A DNA stretch of 64,000 nt, from the NCBI GenBank assembly GCA_024180945.1, contig JAKSGN010000038.1:1922001-1986000 (forward strand), read 5' to 3'. Within the stretch, counting starts at the first letter, position 1; every line of letters begins with the position of its first letter. Below the pieces are notes generated by a model. That model did no database searches. It had not been told where the DNA came from and saw only the letters and a program-made list of their open reading frames with translations. The translations under genes and the position numbers were made by a program. Positions 10,615 through 21,610 of this stretch are shown piece after piece. The DNA comes from Macrophomina tecta (taxonomy: Eukaryota; Ascomycota; Dothideomycetes; Botryosphaeriales; Botryosphaeriaceae).

Positions 10615-12667
10615 GTTGGCGGGAAGAGTAGGGGAGTTCGAAGGTCTTTCTAAGCTGCCAAGAAAGCCGCATCATCTCTGCGGGCAGAACCTTATTAATG
10701 GATGGCAGAAGCCACCGATTCTTCGGCCCATGACGCTCAGTCCGTCCAGACCCTTTCACGCGTTTGCATCAAACCGTACTACAAGCTTTACAGGTACATA
10801 CCATCAGCGGAAGCGCTCCATGAGGCCGTAGTGGATAGCGCTACGGCGCCAGTGGCAGCCTCACGAGACGACCGAGGGTGAGAGGAGGCATGTCCTTTCG
10901 GCCTCGGAATAAAACAAGCACCCTGAACAGATGCAGGCAGATGTGGTACGCCATGTTCGTCATGCTGTAATGCATGAAAACGAGGCGCTCATCGGAGGCT
11001 CAAGAGGGCGCACCGGCGTGCTCTACTGCGGCGCTTTGATGCGTCGCCGGAATCTGTTCTCTTGTCTGCGGCTAGCATCAAGCTTAGCGGTATGCCGAAG
11101 ATACGGCACGGCACTTCTCGCGGGCCATGTCCGCCAGTGGCGGCAGCCGTGCCGTCAAACGCCTGACACTTTTGCAGACATGCACTTCGGGCGGCTTCGA
11201 TGCGGGCCGGTGGCGGCAGGCGGATCAAGTACTATCGAGAAGGTGCGCATTTGGCCAGTAGTCTCGCCGGTCCGGCTCGGAACTGGTGGTGAAGACTCGG
11301 CAACACGTGCTGAAGCTGGAACGAAGGAGACATTCGGCAGTAGTGACTGTTAGCCGCCAAACAAGCCGCTCAAACGGCTGTGGCTACGAGAGACAAGGGG
11401 CTTTAGATCCTCGTTATTGAAGCTGCATCATTGGGCAGGACGCAGGGCGGATTGTGGAGGATCGGCACGAGGAGACGGGAGGAAGATTGACAGGCGAAGG
11501 CGCAGCAACTTGGCGCCCGGCCCAGCGACTGTGGAGCGATGGGCCTTCTTACATAGTACTTATTAGCTGGAGATACTACGCGCATCGATCGGCAACACTA
11601 TTGCTAGTGCGTCCCTCAACGACGGTAGCGATTGCAGGTATTTCCAAATCGAGCGGGGTCCGGGATGGCCTCCGTAACACAGACTATCCACCCGCCACTG
11701 CCCTGAAGACTTCGAGGCTATAGCTTTGATAAATGCCCGAGAGTTGTTGCTAAGCCTCAGCGGCGCGTTCGACCGGGGCTGTAGCTCGGTCTCGGACCCT
11801 TCCAATATCGCTCGTCTCGAAGGAGTGCTGGAGCAGCTGCACAACAAGAGCAGGCGGGGTAGAGCAGGCGCGTGAGGGTTGTCCGTCTGCCCATGCTGGG
11901 TAAGCCGGGCTTTTGGGCAGTCGAAAGAGCCCTTGCCGCTGATTCGTCAGGAGGGCCGCTGGCTTATGTTGCCGGCCTGACTCGCAGGGCTGTAGTTTTT
12001 GCTTGGGAGGGCCTCCATCAGCCAGCTCGCTTTCTGTTATCCCTGCTCTTTGCACTGCTCCTGAAACCGACAAGGTTAGAGTAGCTGCCCCGGCTGCGCC
12101 AATCTCGCGTCTTTCCCCGGATCGGGAGCATCTTGCCGTGGGAGGAAGGGTTCATGGCCGTCACTTGCAGCGTTCGCACTCTCCTGCTGGCATCTCAGTG
12201 GCCTGCGACGATATTGGGCCAGCGTCTGGGCGACCTCGCTTCACCCTCCCAGTTTTCCGCGCTGCGCCTACCCGACATCAGCAACCGTCTCTCTCTCCTC
12301 CTGCACTCTACGGCCGCCGTGCACGCTCCCAGCTTCCGGCCGGCTACCCGCCTGTCTCGCTGCTCTCCCGGATTGCCAGTCTCCTGCCGCCCCCTCAGCC
12401 ATCGCTCATAGGCCGCCAGTTCGCGTCGCTCGTGCCACAACGCTGGACTTCGCATGATTCGTCAGCACTCCGTACCTGCCAAGCCCACATGGGCCCGCAG
12501 CCCCGCATCTCTTCCAAGGTCCAGCCTCTCGCACGCTCTGCCTGCGTCGCGCCGCTGCTCATGATCTCAACGCTCTGCCGTCTGACTACCGTGTTTAATA
12601 TAAACCCAACTAGCCGCGCCCTTCCTCATCGAACACTCCGAAGATCGTAGGTCTTTGAAGTGCTACT
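10615..12667. other. Intergenic, no convincing gene
   Basis: About 2 kb. ORFs of up to 215 aa exist (12003-12650, plus strand) but have no family resemblance, signal or splice structure. The right end flanks tRNA-Ser. Confidence 0.55.
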
Positions 12668-12771
12668 GGCACTGTGGCGGAGTGGTTAACGCGCTGGCCT
12701 GCTACTTTCGATTCGGAAGAAGCTGTAAGCCAGTTCCTTCGGGAGCGAGAGTTCGAATCTCTCCGGTGTCG
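12668..12771 (+). tRNA. tRNA-Ser (anticodon GCT), with intron
   Basis: The acceptor stem GGCACTG pairs with CGGTGTC (two G-T pairs); the D arm is GCG...CGC. The anticodon stem CTGGC/GCCAG has loop CTGCTAA after removing a 23-nt intron (12705-12727) placed one base 3' of the anticodon, the eukaryotic position. The long variable arm expected for serine and the T arm GAGAG-TTCGAAT-CTCTC are present. Discriminator base G. Confidence 0.9.
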
Positions 12772-14158
12772 CGTAAGAGCCCGATTTCTTTTTTTCTTCT
12801 CTTTTTTGGCTCTTGGTATTCATGCTCACATAGGCGTGCGTGCGTGGTGTGGTGTTGAGGCAGAGCGGTCTTTTTGGCTGGCGGCGGCCTAGTCGATCGA
12901 CGTGTGGCCAACGGACTGGCCTGGTTCGGACGGGCGAGTACCGCGTACCTTCCTGTTTTTCTTCTTTTTTCTTTCAGGCTGCGTCGGCAACACTCCACGC
13001 TACTTCAGTGTAGGAATCCTCGGTGGGCAGGCCGTCGTGAGGCAATTCGCGCGCCCTGGGCCCCCTCCCCCCTCCGAAAGCACAGTGCGACAACCTCCCG
13101 TGCTGCTCGCGAGTACTTGAACGGATGCGGGAGAATTCTCCATTCAGCCTGTATCGCATGGAAGATCAAGCAGAAATGATCGAGCGAATTTTCTTGTTCT
13201 TCCTGGGCAAGACGCACCAGCGACTCATACATCCACCCCAAGAAGCGCAATCTTCCGTCCCGACCTGCTTCTCTCGAGCAGGCACCAAGCTACCAAGAGC
13301 GATTCGGTGCCGAAATGTCCTCCTGTATATTGCCTGGTATGAAGTACCACCGCCCAGTTTCACCAACGCCTCTGAACTCTTGACCGAGAAGTGCTTCATC
13401 TCTGCTTTAATCAATCTCCGTCTAAGATTTCTTGCATGCATCGCGTCTGACGTCAAGCTTGCTTGGGTACGGCTACTAAAAGCCGGAACGCGGAGTGATT
13501 TCGGCGCCATGCGCAGACACAAAACTCAGTCTCCAATACCGGCCAATCTCCACAACAGCTCTTTTACTTCTCCTCGCGCTCTTCCGGACGTCTCGGTAAT
13601 GCATGGTGCACTGGAATTCATTCAAATGTATGAGGTTGTGTGCATTCAACAATCGGTCTGCAATTGTACAACTCATTCACCGCTGGCGGCAATAGCCTTC
13701 GGCACCTTACCGATTCCCTTCGCGTTCAGGAAAGGCTCGATCGGCAAGACCAGATGACTGAGAAGGAGAGCTGTCATCAATGTCATTTCGGTAGTTTGAC
13801 TTCCTTCGCATATTGGGCGTTGGCGTGTTAAGCTTCCGGCGAAACCCTAAACTGACTTCAGCGTGTGATACTGACTAGAACACCGCAAGAAACTCGCCCA
13901 AAAATAGACAGGCATCCATTGCTTTTCAAGTGCTTCATTTGATTCTCTTCGCGGGAGAGCGCCATCGGTTCCTTGGTTCTCATCCGCAACCATCCGGTGT
14001 CTTGCAGCTCTAATGTCCGCAGGTGCTTTAGCGGACTTTGCGTATATATTGTCCTCGCCACTCCCGGGACCGATTGCTCTGCCCATCGGTGTGACTGATC
14101 CTGTCCTTTCGACATCACACTCATTTTTGAAAGTCACACCTACACCACTCCCTTGAAA
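12772..14158. other. Intergenic, no convincing gene
   Basis: A T-rich tract directly follows the tRNA (12785-12807, Pol III terminator-like). A 210-aa ORF at 13125-13757 has no recognisable feature and is not called. The right end is the LysM gene promoter. Confidence 0.5.
14043..14050 (+). promoter_or_regulatory. TATA box of the LysM gene
   Basis: TATATATT about 110 bp before the ATG at 14159. Confidence 0.55.
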
Positions 14159-14980
14159 ATGCTTCTGAATTACGTCTTCGCCGCCGTAGCAGCCTTCTCG
14201 GGCTCCGCTGTGGCCGCAGGGATCCCGCCGGCTCAAGGGTTCCAACTTATGCCCAGACAGCGTAGGGCCTCTTCCGCATTACCCAAATGAGCAAAGCGTC
14301 CTCTGACACCTCAGACAGTCTGCAACGGCACCGTAACCTTGGACCCCTCGACTCAGCAATACATCATCCAATCTGGTGACACTCTCACGACCATTGCGCA
14401 GCAGTTCAACCGCGGAATCTGCGATATCTTCAACGCGAACAACCTGACCAACCCCAACTTCATCCTCGCCGGCGCCACCCTCACCATCCCGCCGCAGGTC
14501 TGCCTGCCGGACAACACCTCCTGCCTCGGCCCCCAGACCACCCCCACCGCGACCTGTATCCCCGGCGGCCCCGGCTTCATCATCGTCCAGAGCGGCGACA
14601 CCCTCTCCGCCTACTCCTTCCTGTTCAACATCACCCTCGACTCCATCATCCAGGCCAACAGGCAGAACATCCCGAACCCGGACCTCATCCAGGTCGGGCA
14701 GGTGGTCAATATCCCTGTCTGCGAAGGGACGCTCTGTCAGATCAGCCCCTACACCGTCCAGGCGGGCGACGTGTTCGTGGACTTGGCGGACGAGTACGAC
14801 AGCTCTACCGGCCAGATCTTGGCGCTGAACCCCGGCGTCGATCCGAACAACGTCCAGCCGGGCCAGGTCATCACGCTCCCCAGCCGCTGCGGCGTTTACC
14901 CGGGCTATCCGGGGACGGAGCAGGGCAATTTGAGCGCGACTTCGCATGGAAGCGGTAGCACCAGACGAGTGAGGACTTGA
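14159..14980 (+). CDS. Secreted protein with three LysM domains (LysM effector type)
   Basis: Model join(14159..14261,14319..14980), 254 aa. A signal peptide (MLLNYVFAAVAAFSGSAVAA) is followed by three LysM modules at about residues 49-92, 117-163 and 173-220. Each begins Y/F-x-V/I-Q-x-GD (YIIQSGDTL, FIIVQSGDTL, YTVQAGDVF) and ends with a V/L-x-IP-type strand; Cys residues lie between modules. LysM modules bind chitin and other GlcNAc polymers. Small secreted LysM-only proteins in plant-associated fungi are known to hide chitin or protect hyphae; that role here is inference. No catalytic domain is present. Intron 14262-14318 ends acag^TC, chosen because it alone joins PRQ in frame to LCNGTVTL. 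An upstream TATA box supports the start. Confidence 0.9.
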
Positions 14981-15961
14981 AAATGAGACCGGCTGATGGC
15001 ATGGTTGGTTGGTGAGGAGGTGTGGAAGTTTCTTGGCCTGGTGGAGCTGTGCGGTTTTTTGGGGTCGGGGATTTTTTTTTTATTTTTGCCTCGGACTCAC
15101 CTGTTGTAACTTCTTCAACTATCACAATTGAACTTTTGGATTGATTCTAGGTCGGCCGGAGAGCCATTCTCGACGTGGTATGGCCCGGCTCTCACATAAT
15201 TTGACTGCTGTATCTATGGCCTTTTGGGTAATGTCTGTCCAATGGACAGTAGGTTTCTTCGCTGATAAGGGTATCGCAGATCCCAAGATGCTCGGAAGGC
15301 CTGAGAGAAAGAACCGGAATAAGAGGCTGCAGCAGAAATGAAGCAAGAACGCCCTACGAAGCGGGGAATACTCGTAGGTAGGAAGCACAGGAGCGAGGGC
15401 AGGCTGATAAGCTCCGGCAAGCATTTCCGAAGACCAAACTCGCGCCTTTTAGCGCGGCTATTCCCAAGCTCGACCACTTATCACCATCAAGAGCGCTGCT
15501 GTAGGAGAGAGACAGGGATCAAGTTACCAAGAGGGTTTAGGGCGACCCGCTCAGACCGTCCGACCCCAGCTTTTCGCCGCTCTCCCACTCTTGCTAACCA
15601 TAGAGATGTGCGCCAAGGATCCGTTATCTTAATGCTTCCCCGGAAGGTCAGTGGCGACCCTTGTCAGTGAATGCGCGTCCCGGCGTGCTCTTCGCTTTCT
15701 GTGCGCCGCGCCGCTGGGCTGATGCTCGCCAAGGCGACATTGGTGATAAGAAGACCCAGATCTATCTTGCCCGCTAACGTATCGTTCGATGGCCCCGACA
15801 TTACCTATCTGCCGATATTCTCGGGATTGTCAACCGGGCATCATCGAGAATGTCCGCCTTGTACTTAAGGGCGATCAGACCGGACGGTTGAGCCGCGGTA
15901 GAGAGGCCGTTGTTCAGTGCTCTCCCCGGTTCCACCGTCCTCGTCTTGTCGTTTGAAAAAG
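14981..15961. other. Intergenic between LysM and MFS genes
   Basis: Contains a T-rich tract at 15071-15086 that may be the LysM 3' end region. No gene seen. Confidence 0.5.
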
Positions 15962-17876
15962 ATGGCCTCGACTATCGATCCCACTTTGGCTATGGCCCAA
16001 GCTGATACTGCCGTACGAGCCTCATCGGACAAATCCCGCAGCAGCAACGAGAAAGCCACGGACGAGAAGAAGACCGCCACCGCCGACGATGTCGAAGTCG
16101 TTGCCAGCTACCAGGACAGTGACGAGATCCGCGAATCAGACTACACTGAAGAGGAGTACAAGAAGCTGCTCCGGAAGATCGACAGATACCTCCTGCCACT
16201 CATGTGGTTCTGCTATGGCATCCAGCAGACCGACAAGACGTCGCTCGGCACACAGGCCATCTTCGGTCTGCGCGAGGACACTGGCCTGGTCGGCCAGCAG
16301 TACTCATGGCTAACGACCATCTTCTACATCGCCTACCTGTGCGGAGAGTTCCCGTCCAATTTCCTCTTGCAGCGGTGGGCGCTCGGCCGGTCTTTGAGCA
16401 TTTACATGCTCTGCTGGGGTATGCTCCGTCACATAAACTCCCTGCTGAGCACTCAGACTCACCATGTTGGACTCAACCAGGCATCTGCGTCATTTCCGTA
16501 GCAGCCGCTCAGAACTGGTCCCAGCTCATGGCAATCCGCGCCCTCCAGGGCTTCTTCGAATGCACCATCTCGCCCGGCTTCGTTCTCGTGGTTGGGTCGT
16601 GGTACAGGCGCGAAGAGCATTCCTCCCGAGCTCTGTTCTGGCAGTCTGCCAACGCTGGCTTCGGCATCATTGCTAGCTTGGTCATGTACGGTATCGGCTC
16701 CCACGCGGAGAAGTATGGTGGGCTGGCTCCCTGGCGGTGTATCTCGCTCTTCTTGGGTGCTTCGACCATCCTGCTTGCGCTCATTTGCTTCGGGTTGCTG
16801 GGAAGTCCGAAGGAGGTCAGGTGGATGAGTAAGGAGGAAAAGCGCATGGCGTAAGTGCGGTCAACATCCATTCCAATCCCGCAAAGGCGGCTAATACTGG
16901 CGGATCTGTATACAGAGCTGCCCGTATCCTCAAGAATAAGGCTGGCCGTGATGTTACCGGCGTCAAGTGGTCCTGGCCGCAGGTCAGTGAGGCGTTCAGG
17001 GATCCGCAACTCTGGTTCAGCATGATCAATGCTTTCTTGTCTTCCGTGCCTAATGGGTAAGCAGTCTTCCAATGCATTGCAGGCGCCGCAATATTGATAT
17101 TGACATTTCTCGTTAGCGCTCTTACCACTTTCGGTAGCATCATGTATAAGTCGTTCGGCTTCTCGGAACTTCAAGTCCTCCTAATCGAGATCCCGCGTTC
17201 TGGTAAGCAGGCCCGATTATTCGAAGGAGTGTTTAGACACTGATGAGTCCATCTTCCAGTGGTTTCCTTGATAATCTTCCTGATCGTCGGCATATACACC
17301 AGGAAAGTGGCCAACAGACGAATGTACATCATGATCGCCGCCACTATCCCGCCCTTCATCGGCATGATATCCATGGCGCTCTTGCCCAACACGCATGAGA
17401 ACAGATGGATCAAGTGGGGCATGTATTTGATGACGGTGCCTTTCGTGCTTTCACTGTTCCTGGCATGGACGCTGAGTAAGTTGCCCCTTCTTCCGCCTCC
17501 CCTTGCATGCTGCGACACATTCTCATCACGACTCCCCACAGTTCCCTCCAACGTCGCCGGCCGCACGAAGAAAACAATCATCAGCTCAGCCACTTTCTTG
17601 GGTTACTGCGTCGGCAACATGTGTGGCTCGCAGATCTTCAAGTCCAACGACGCGCCGCGGTACATTCCCGGCACCATCGGGGCATCGATCGCATTGGGCG
17701 CGGAGTTCTTGCTCATCTGCGCATGGCGGATCTACTACGTCTGGCAGAACAAGAAGAGGGAGAGGGCCGCTGCCGAGAGCAGGGTCAGCGCCGAGGAGCA
17801 GGAGAAGGTGGGCAGGCAAATGGGTGAGAACGATGTGACGGATCTGCAGAACCCGCATTTCAGGTATACGATGTGA
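15962..17876 (+). CDS. MFS transporter, anion:cation symporter family (Dal5/allantoate permease-like)
   Basis: Model join(15962..16418,16481..16850,16916..17056,17117..17202,17260..17475,17542..17876), 534 aa, five GT-AG introns with consistent phases. Twelve membrane spans are expected; the N-terminal cytosolic segment ends in the family-typical RKIDRYLLPLMW, then TDKTSLG, GEFPSNFLLQR and the helix-4 GFFECTISPGF. The second half holds FLIVGIYTRK and FKSNDAPRYIPG. This family carries allantoate, nicotinate, pantothenate and other organic anions into the cell with protons; the substrate here cannot be read from sequence. The C-tail is charged and Glu/Arg-rich. Confidence 0.92.
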
Positions 17877-18712
17877 TCTGGAGGGACCGCTTGGAGGTTG
17901 CAGATTGTGTTGACGAGAAAAGAATGGACGACTTTGCGCGTGAAGGTTGAGGGAAAATTCAGTGAACCGGGAAGCGATGACCTTCTTTGAGACCTTTCAG
18001 GCCTCGCTCACCCAGCCAGGATAGACAAGCGAAGTGCGGGCCGAGGCACGGAAATACACCCCCCAGACGCGATCGGGTCCAGCTGGTCTAACATCGTTTG
18101 GCCTGAGCGAGTGCAGATCATTGAGTGAATCGATGGAGCTCTTCACAGTACTGCGAGCGCAACAACATCCAATAAGGGGGCCTGAAAAAGTAGAAAAAAA
18201 AAAAAAAAAGCCGAGTCGCGCGTTCCACGGCAGCGGCTGAGGCTAATCGCACATGGCAGAGACGTTTTACCGTGATCCTGTGGCAGGAATATTTGAAGCA
18301 GAGGACGGAATTCACGCCACAATGAATTTCGCATAGGGAAGCTTGTGCGCATTAAGCCGGCGGGTTAATGGTAGGGCGCTTATTTCCGACCCCTGACAAG
18401 CAGCCTCTTTCGGCGCCACCAAATCCTCATCCAGCATCCAGCCAACGACCGCCAGCTGAGGCTATGGCCAATGCTTGCTACTGCTGCCTGGTGGCGTCCA
18501 CTAGTTGTCCCATAGAGGACCACACTGAGACCGAGTGCATCATGCAGCCGCCGCCCGGCAAAAGGATAAGATGCTGCTGCATTCCTGTCGGTTCTTGCTG
18601 CACCGTTCGTTCTCTCCGCGACGCAGTCTCTCCTTCAGGGCTCAAGCACGGTCGATAATATCCAGTCGCTCTTTCAACGACGTCACTCGTTTTACCAGAT
18701 ACTCGACACAAA
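17877..18712. other. Intergenic, promoter of the GPI-protein gene
   Basis: Contains an A16 tract at about 18194-18209. No gene seen. Confidence 0.5.
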
Positions 18713-19535
18713 ATGTACAAGACTCTCCCTGTCATCTTCGCCGCCGGCGCCGTCGCCCAGAGCACCATAACCACCTCCTGGCTTGCCTTTGGCTTCGAGA
18801 ACACTCCCGTGGCCTCCGTCGTCGGCGCCGACTCCAACGCCGTCACCTACTTCATCGAATGCTCCAACGCCGACATCGTCGAGGGCAACTGCGGTCTCGC
18901 CGGCGGCATGACCATCACACAGGGCGCCTCCGTCTTTGAGGTTCACTACACCGAAAACGACGTCGCCACCGACTACACAGCCGACTTCACCATGGACGCC
19001 AGCTGCGCGATCCAGGGCACCACCGCCGCCGTCTGCGTCGAGACCGACGGCGGTGCCCAGGCCAACTTCCCCGGTGTCACCACCGAAACCATCACCGGCA
19101 CCGACATGTCCTTCGGCACTCTCCTGATCACCGCTGGCTTCGACAAGCTTAGCGCCACAGCCGGCGGCAGCGCGTCTGGCACCCACGCCAGCGCCACCGG
19201 CCCCTCCTCCGCCTCGGAGACGGGCAGCAGTGCTCAGTCTGGCTCGAGGACGAGCGCGGCTGCCTCCGCTACCGGCTCCGCTGCTTCTTCTACTGGTAAG
19301 TCCTCCCCGCGACCCCCTCTCTGTCCCCTTCGGCACCGCCTCACGATGTGCAGCTTATGGGGGCACCTCCCGGCGCAACAAGTGGAACGATACTGACCTG
19401 GAGCTAGCCACCGCGTCCATGAGTGGCAGCGCTTCCGGCTCCGCTGCGTCGGCTAGCTCGACTGGCGGTGCTGCGCGGTTTGCTGTGCCCGTTGCTGGTG
19501 TTGCTGGCGTTCTCGCCGCCGCTCTGGCGTTGTAG
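18713..19535 (+). CDS. GPI-anchored Ser/Ala-rich cell-surface protein
   Basis: Model join(18713..19295,19408..19535), 236 aa. A short signal peptide (MYKTLPVIFAAGAVAQS) is followed by an ectodomain of about 150 residues with Cys residues and many Asp/Thr, a Ser/Thr/Ala/Gly-rich stalk suited to O-mannosylation, and a C-terminal hydrophobic tail (FAVPVAGVAGVLAAALAL) preceded by small residues (SSTGGAA), the layout of a GPI-attachment signal. The type resembles uncharacterised fungal wall proteins. The intron acceptor at 19407 was chosen because CTGAC lies just upstream. An alternative acceptor at 19353 would add 18 residues in frame (YGGTSRRNKW...). Confidence 0.8.
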
Positions 19536-20474
19536 GCGTGCTCTGTGCTATGGAGAGTGGCGGTCTCCTGAGCTCGGGGCATGCGTGTACGTGAACTACT
19601 GCATCAGCAAAGGAGTTTGAGTGAGAGATTTCGGGTGTTGCCAGATGCGTCTTGGATCGGAGAATATACCTATACAAAGTTTCAATCTCAGTCACCATTC
19701 ACGGTGCTCTCGAAGACCATGTATTGGAAAGACATTGGATGGCCATAGAGGGACTAAGGCATACATCACGCTGACGTTAGAGTTTACTCCGTTTTGATAT
19801 TTGTATGATGTCCCGTCATGCATTTGAGTGCTTTATAAACGATGCATACCTCTGGTCTTGGATCGCGGTCTGCTGCAGGGGCGATATCCTGGATGAATCG
19901 CGGTACTGTGTGCGCAGGCAAGCTTCACTGCTCAAAGTTCTGCAATATCGCTTGTTGAAACCCAGTCCCTCCCAACTTCTCAGATATCTGGGGCTCGGAA
20001 CCAGTAATCATACCCCACTTTCCGCTCTCAGGTATCTTCAATGACGTCTACACGGGTTAGCCGCAGAGCGAGCTGGAACCTTGCAGAGTAGTATGACACG
20101 GGGCATATCCTCCAACGACCCTACCTTTATCATTACTTGTAAACAGGTTACCACCGTAATTCATGTTAACCGCTTGGAGATCCCACATCGGCAAATATTC
20201 GGGGAAACAAGCAACAGCCCAGTCCGATCAAGAAAAGGACGTAACACCCGTATTATACATCACTTCAACTTCGTTTCCTTGTTCTGTATCAACCTCGGCC
20301 CTTCTCTCATCCCAAAGGTCTTTGATGCTCCCACACTCCCTAATCCATCGGTTTCAACCGTAGGGGCTCGGGATTTCGCCGGAAAGTGCACAGGGATCCA
20401 CCAGGCTCCGGACCTTTTCCGAATCAATTCTACTAAAGATTATATACATTTTTTGCCCTATCTATTTTCATAAC
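19536..20474. other. Intergenic, no gene seen
   Basis: Lower-GC stretch between the GPI-protein gene and tRNA-Val; only short ORFs without family resemblance. Confidence 0.55.
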
Positions 20475-20595
20475 AGTCCTATGGTCTAGTGGTATGACGT
20501 TCGCTTCACAGATTATGAGTTTCGAGCCTTGAAACGTGAGAAATGCATTCCTGTAGAAGCGCGAAAGGTCCCGGGTTCGATCCCCGGTGGGACTA
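20475..20595 (+). tRNA. tRNA-Val (anticodon CAC), with long intron
   Basis: The acceptor AGTCCTA pairs with TGGGACT. The D arm is GTC...GAC. The anticodon stem TTCGC/GCGAA has loop TTCACAC after removal of a 49-nt intron (20511-20559) placed one base after the anticodon. The T arm is CCGGG-TTCGATC-CCCGG and the discriminator A. The intron boundary may shift by one base. Confidence 0.88.
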
Positions 20596-20959
20596 CGCCT
20601 TTATCTTTTGCCTTTTTGAGCTCCTGCAGTGTTCCTCTGGCGTTGGGACAAGTTCTTTTTGCTTGGGCGAAGTTTGGCTGCACTAGGGGCGCTGTTGGGC
20701 TTTGAGTGCTGAAGTGAAGAGGGAGGCCCCCTTTCCGGCCCTGGCGCCTCCGCACGTTCTGACAAGACAGCTCAGAAAAGCAAACATTCCATCTCCTCAA
20801 GCTGCTGATGACTGCGGACCGAGGGGACGGAAGACTCCTCCGTCGAGATTCCCAGTCCCGTTCCGTCCAAACGCAGTTCACCCTGGGACCAAGATCCTCA
20901 ACCTGAATCAGCCCTCGGCGAACAAGCCACCTCCCCACGCCCCGCACCGATACTCTCTC
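20596..20959. other. Short intergenic stretch after tRNA-Val
   Basis: About 360 bp between the tRNA and the 3' end of the HsbA-like gene; no gene seen. Confidence 0.5.
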
Positions 20960-21610
20960 CTAGAACCGGTGCGCCGCCCGCCACAGCTGATCCTTCATAC
21001 TTTGCAAGGAATCGGCCGCGCGCTCCGCGTCCTCGGGCGCGAGCAAGACGGCGACGGCATCGCCGAAGGCGGCGACGCTAGCCGACTGGTCGCGCAGCGT
21101 CTTCTTGCCGACCTCGACGAAGCGGCCGTCCAACAGGCGGTGGAAGTCGGCGCCGCACGCCTCGACCTTGTCGACGACGGAACTGGTGGACGACTCCAGT
21201 TGGGCGATCTCCCCGGCGATGCGGGCCGAGTCGGCGCCGCTGAGCGGAGAGGTCGAATTGGCGGCGCTGGCGGCGGATTGGATCGCGCTGAGGAGCTTCT
21301 GCGAGGAGAAGGCGAGTTGGGTGGCGGCGGCCATGTCGGGGTTGCCGTGGAACATTTTTTTGGGGCCGAAGTGGTCAGTTTGTGGGTCGGCGGTTTCTTT
21401 TTTCTTTCTCTCTCTCCTTTTTTTTTTCCCTGGGGTGGGGAGAGGGAGCTGGCTTACGGCGTCAAGGGTGCCGTTGACCGAGTACAGACTTCCCTTGATC
21501 TGGCCAATGGCAAAAGAGAGTTCGTTGACGTCGCGTTTGATGTGCGAGATGGGGCTGGCGATGGCCACAGGGGTGAGGAGGATGGGAAGGAGGAACCTAG
21601 TGACCTTCAT
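20960..21610 (-). CDS. HsbA-like secreted protein (hydrophobic surface-binding protein A family)
   Basis: Exon 1 is complement(21458..21610): ATG, signal peptide (MKVTRFLLPILLTPVAIAS), then helical SHIKRDVNELSFAIGQIKG. The final exon ends at 20960 and shows the HsbA helices: QLAFSSQKLLSAI, NSTSPLSGADSARI and a C-terminal helix ending LWRAAHRF. Members are secreted helical proteins that bind hydrophobic surfaces and, in Aspergillus, recruit hydrolases. Between the two parts lies a GT-starting segment (donor GCC^GTAAGC at 21457) with a purine run. No AG gives a clean junction; the family fit is best if exon 2 starts at TTC 21352, after ..AAAAAAATG. If nothing is spliced the frame stays open and adds a Lys-rich insert. 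The upstream in-frame Met at 21712 is rejected because it precedes the signal peptide. Confidence 0.7.
   Translation of the reverse strand: MKVTRFLLPILLTPVAIASPISHIKRDVNELSFAIGQIKGSLYSVNGTLDAVSQLPLPTPGKKKRRERKKKETADPQTDHFGPKKMFHGNPDMAAATQLAFSSQKLLSAIQSAASAANSTSPLSGADSARIAGEIAQLESSTSSVVDKVEACGADFHRLLDGRFVEVGKKTLRDQSASVAAFGDAVAVLLAPEDAERAADSLQSMKDQLWRAAHRF

Noticed and set aside
12003..12650. 215-aa plus-strand ORF before tRNA-Ser
   Set aside because: Pro/Ser/Arg-rich low-information sequence typical of chance frames in GC-rich DNA.
13125..13757. 210-aa plus-strand ORF
   Set aside because: No recognisable motif, mixed composition, no splice or promoter support, and a competing antisense ORF of similar quality.
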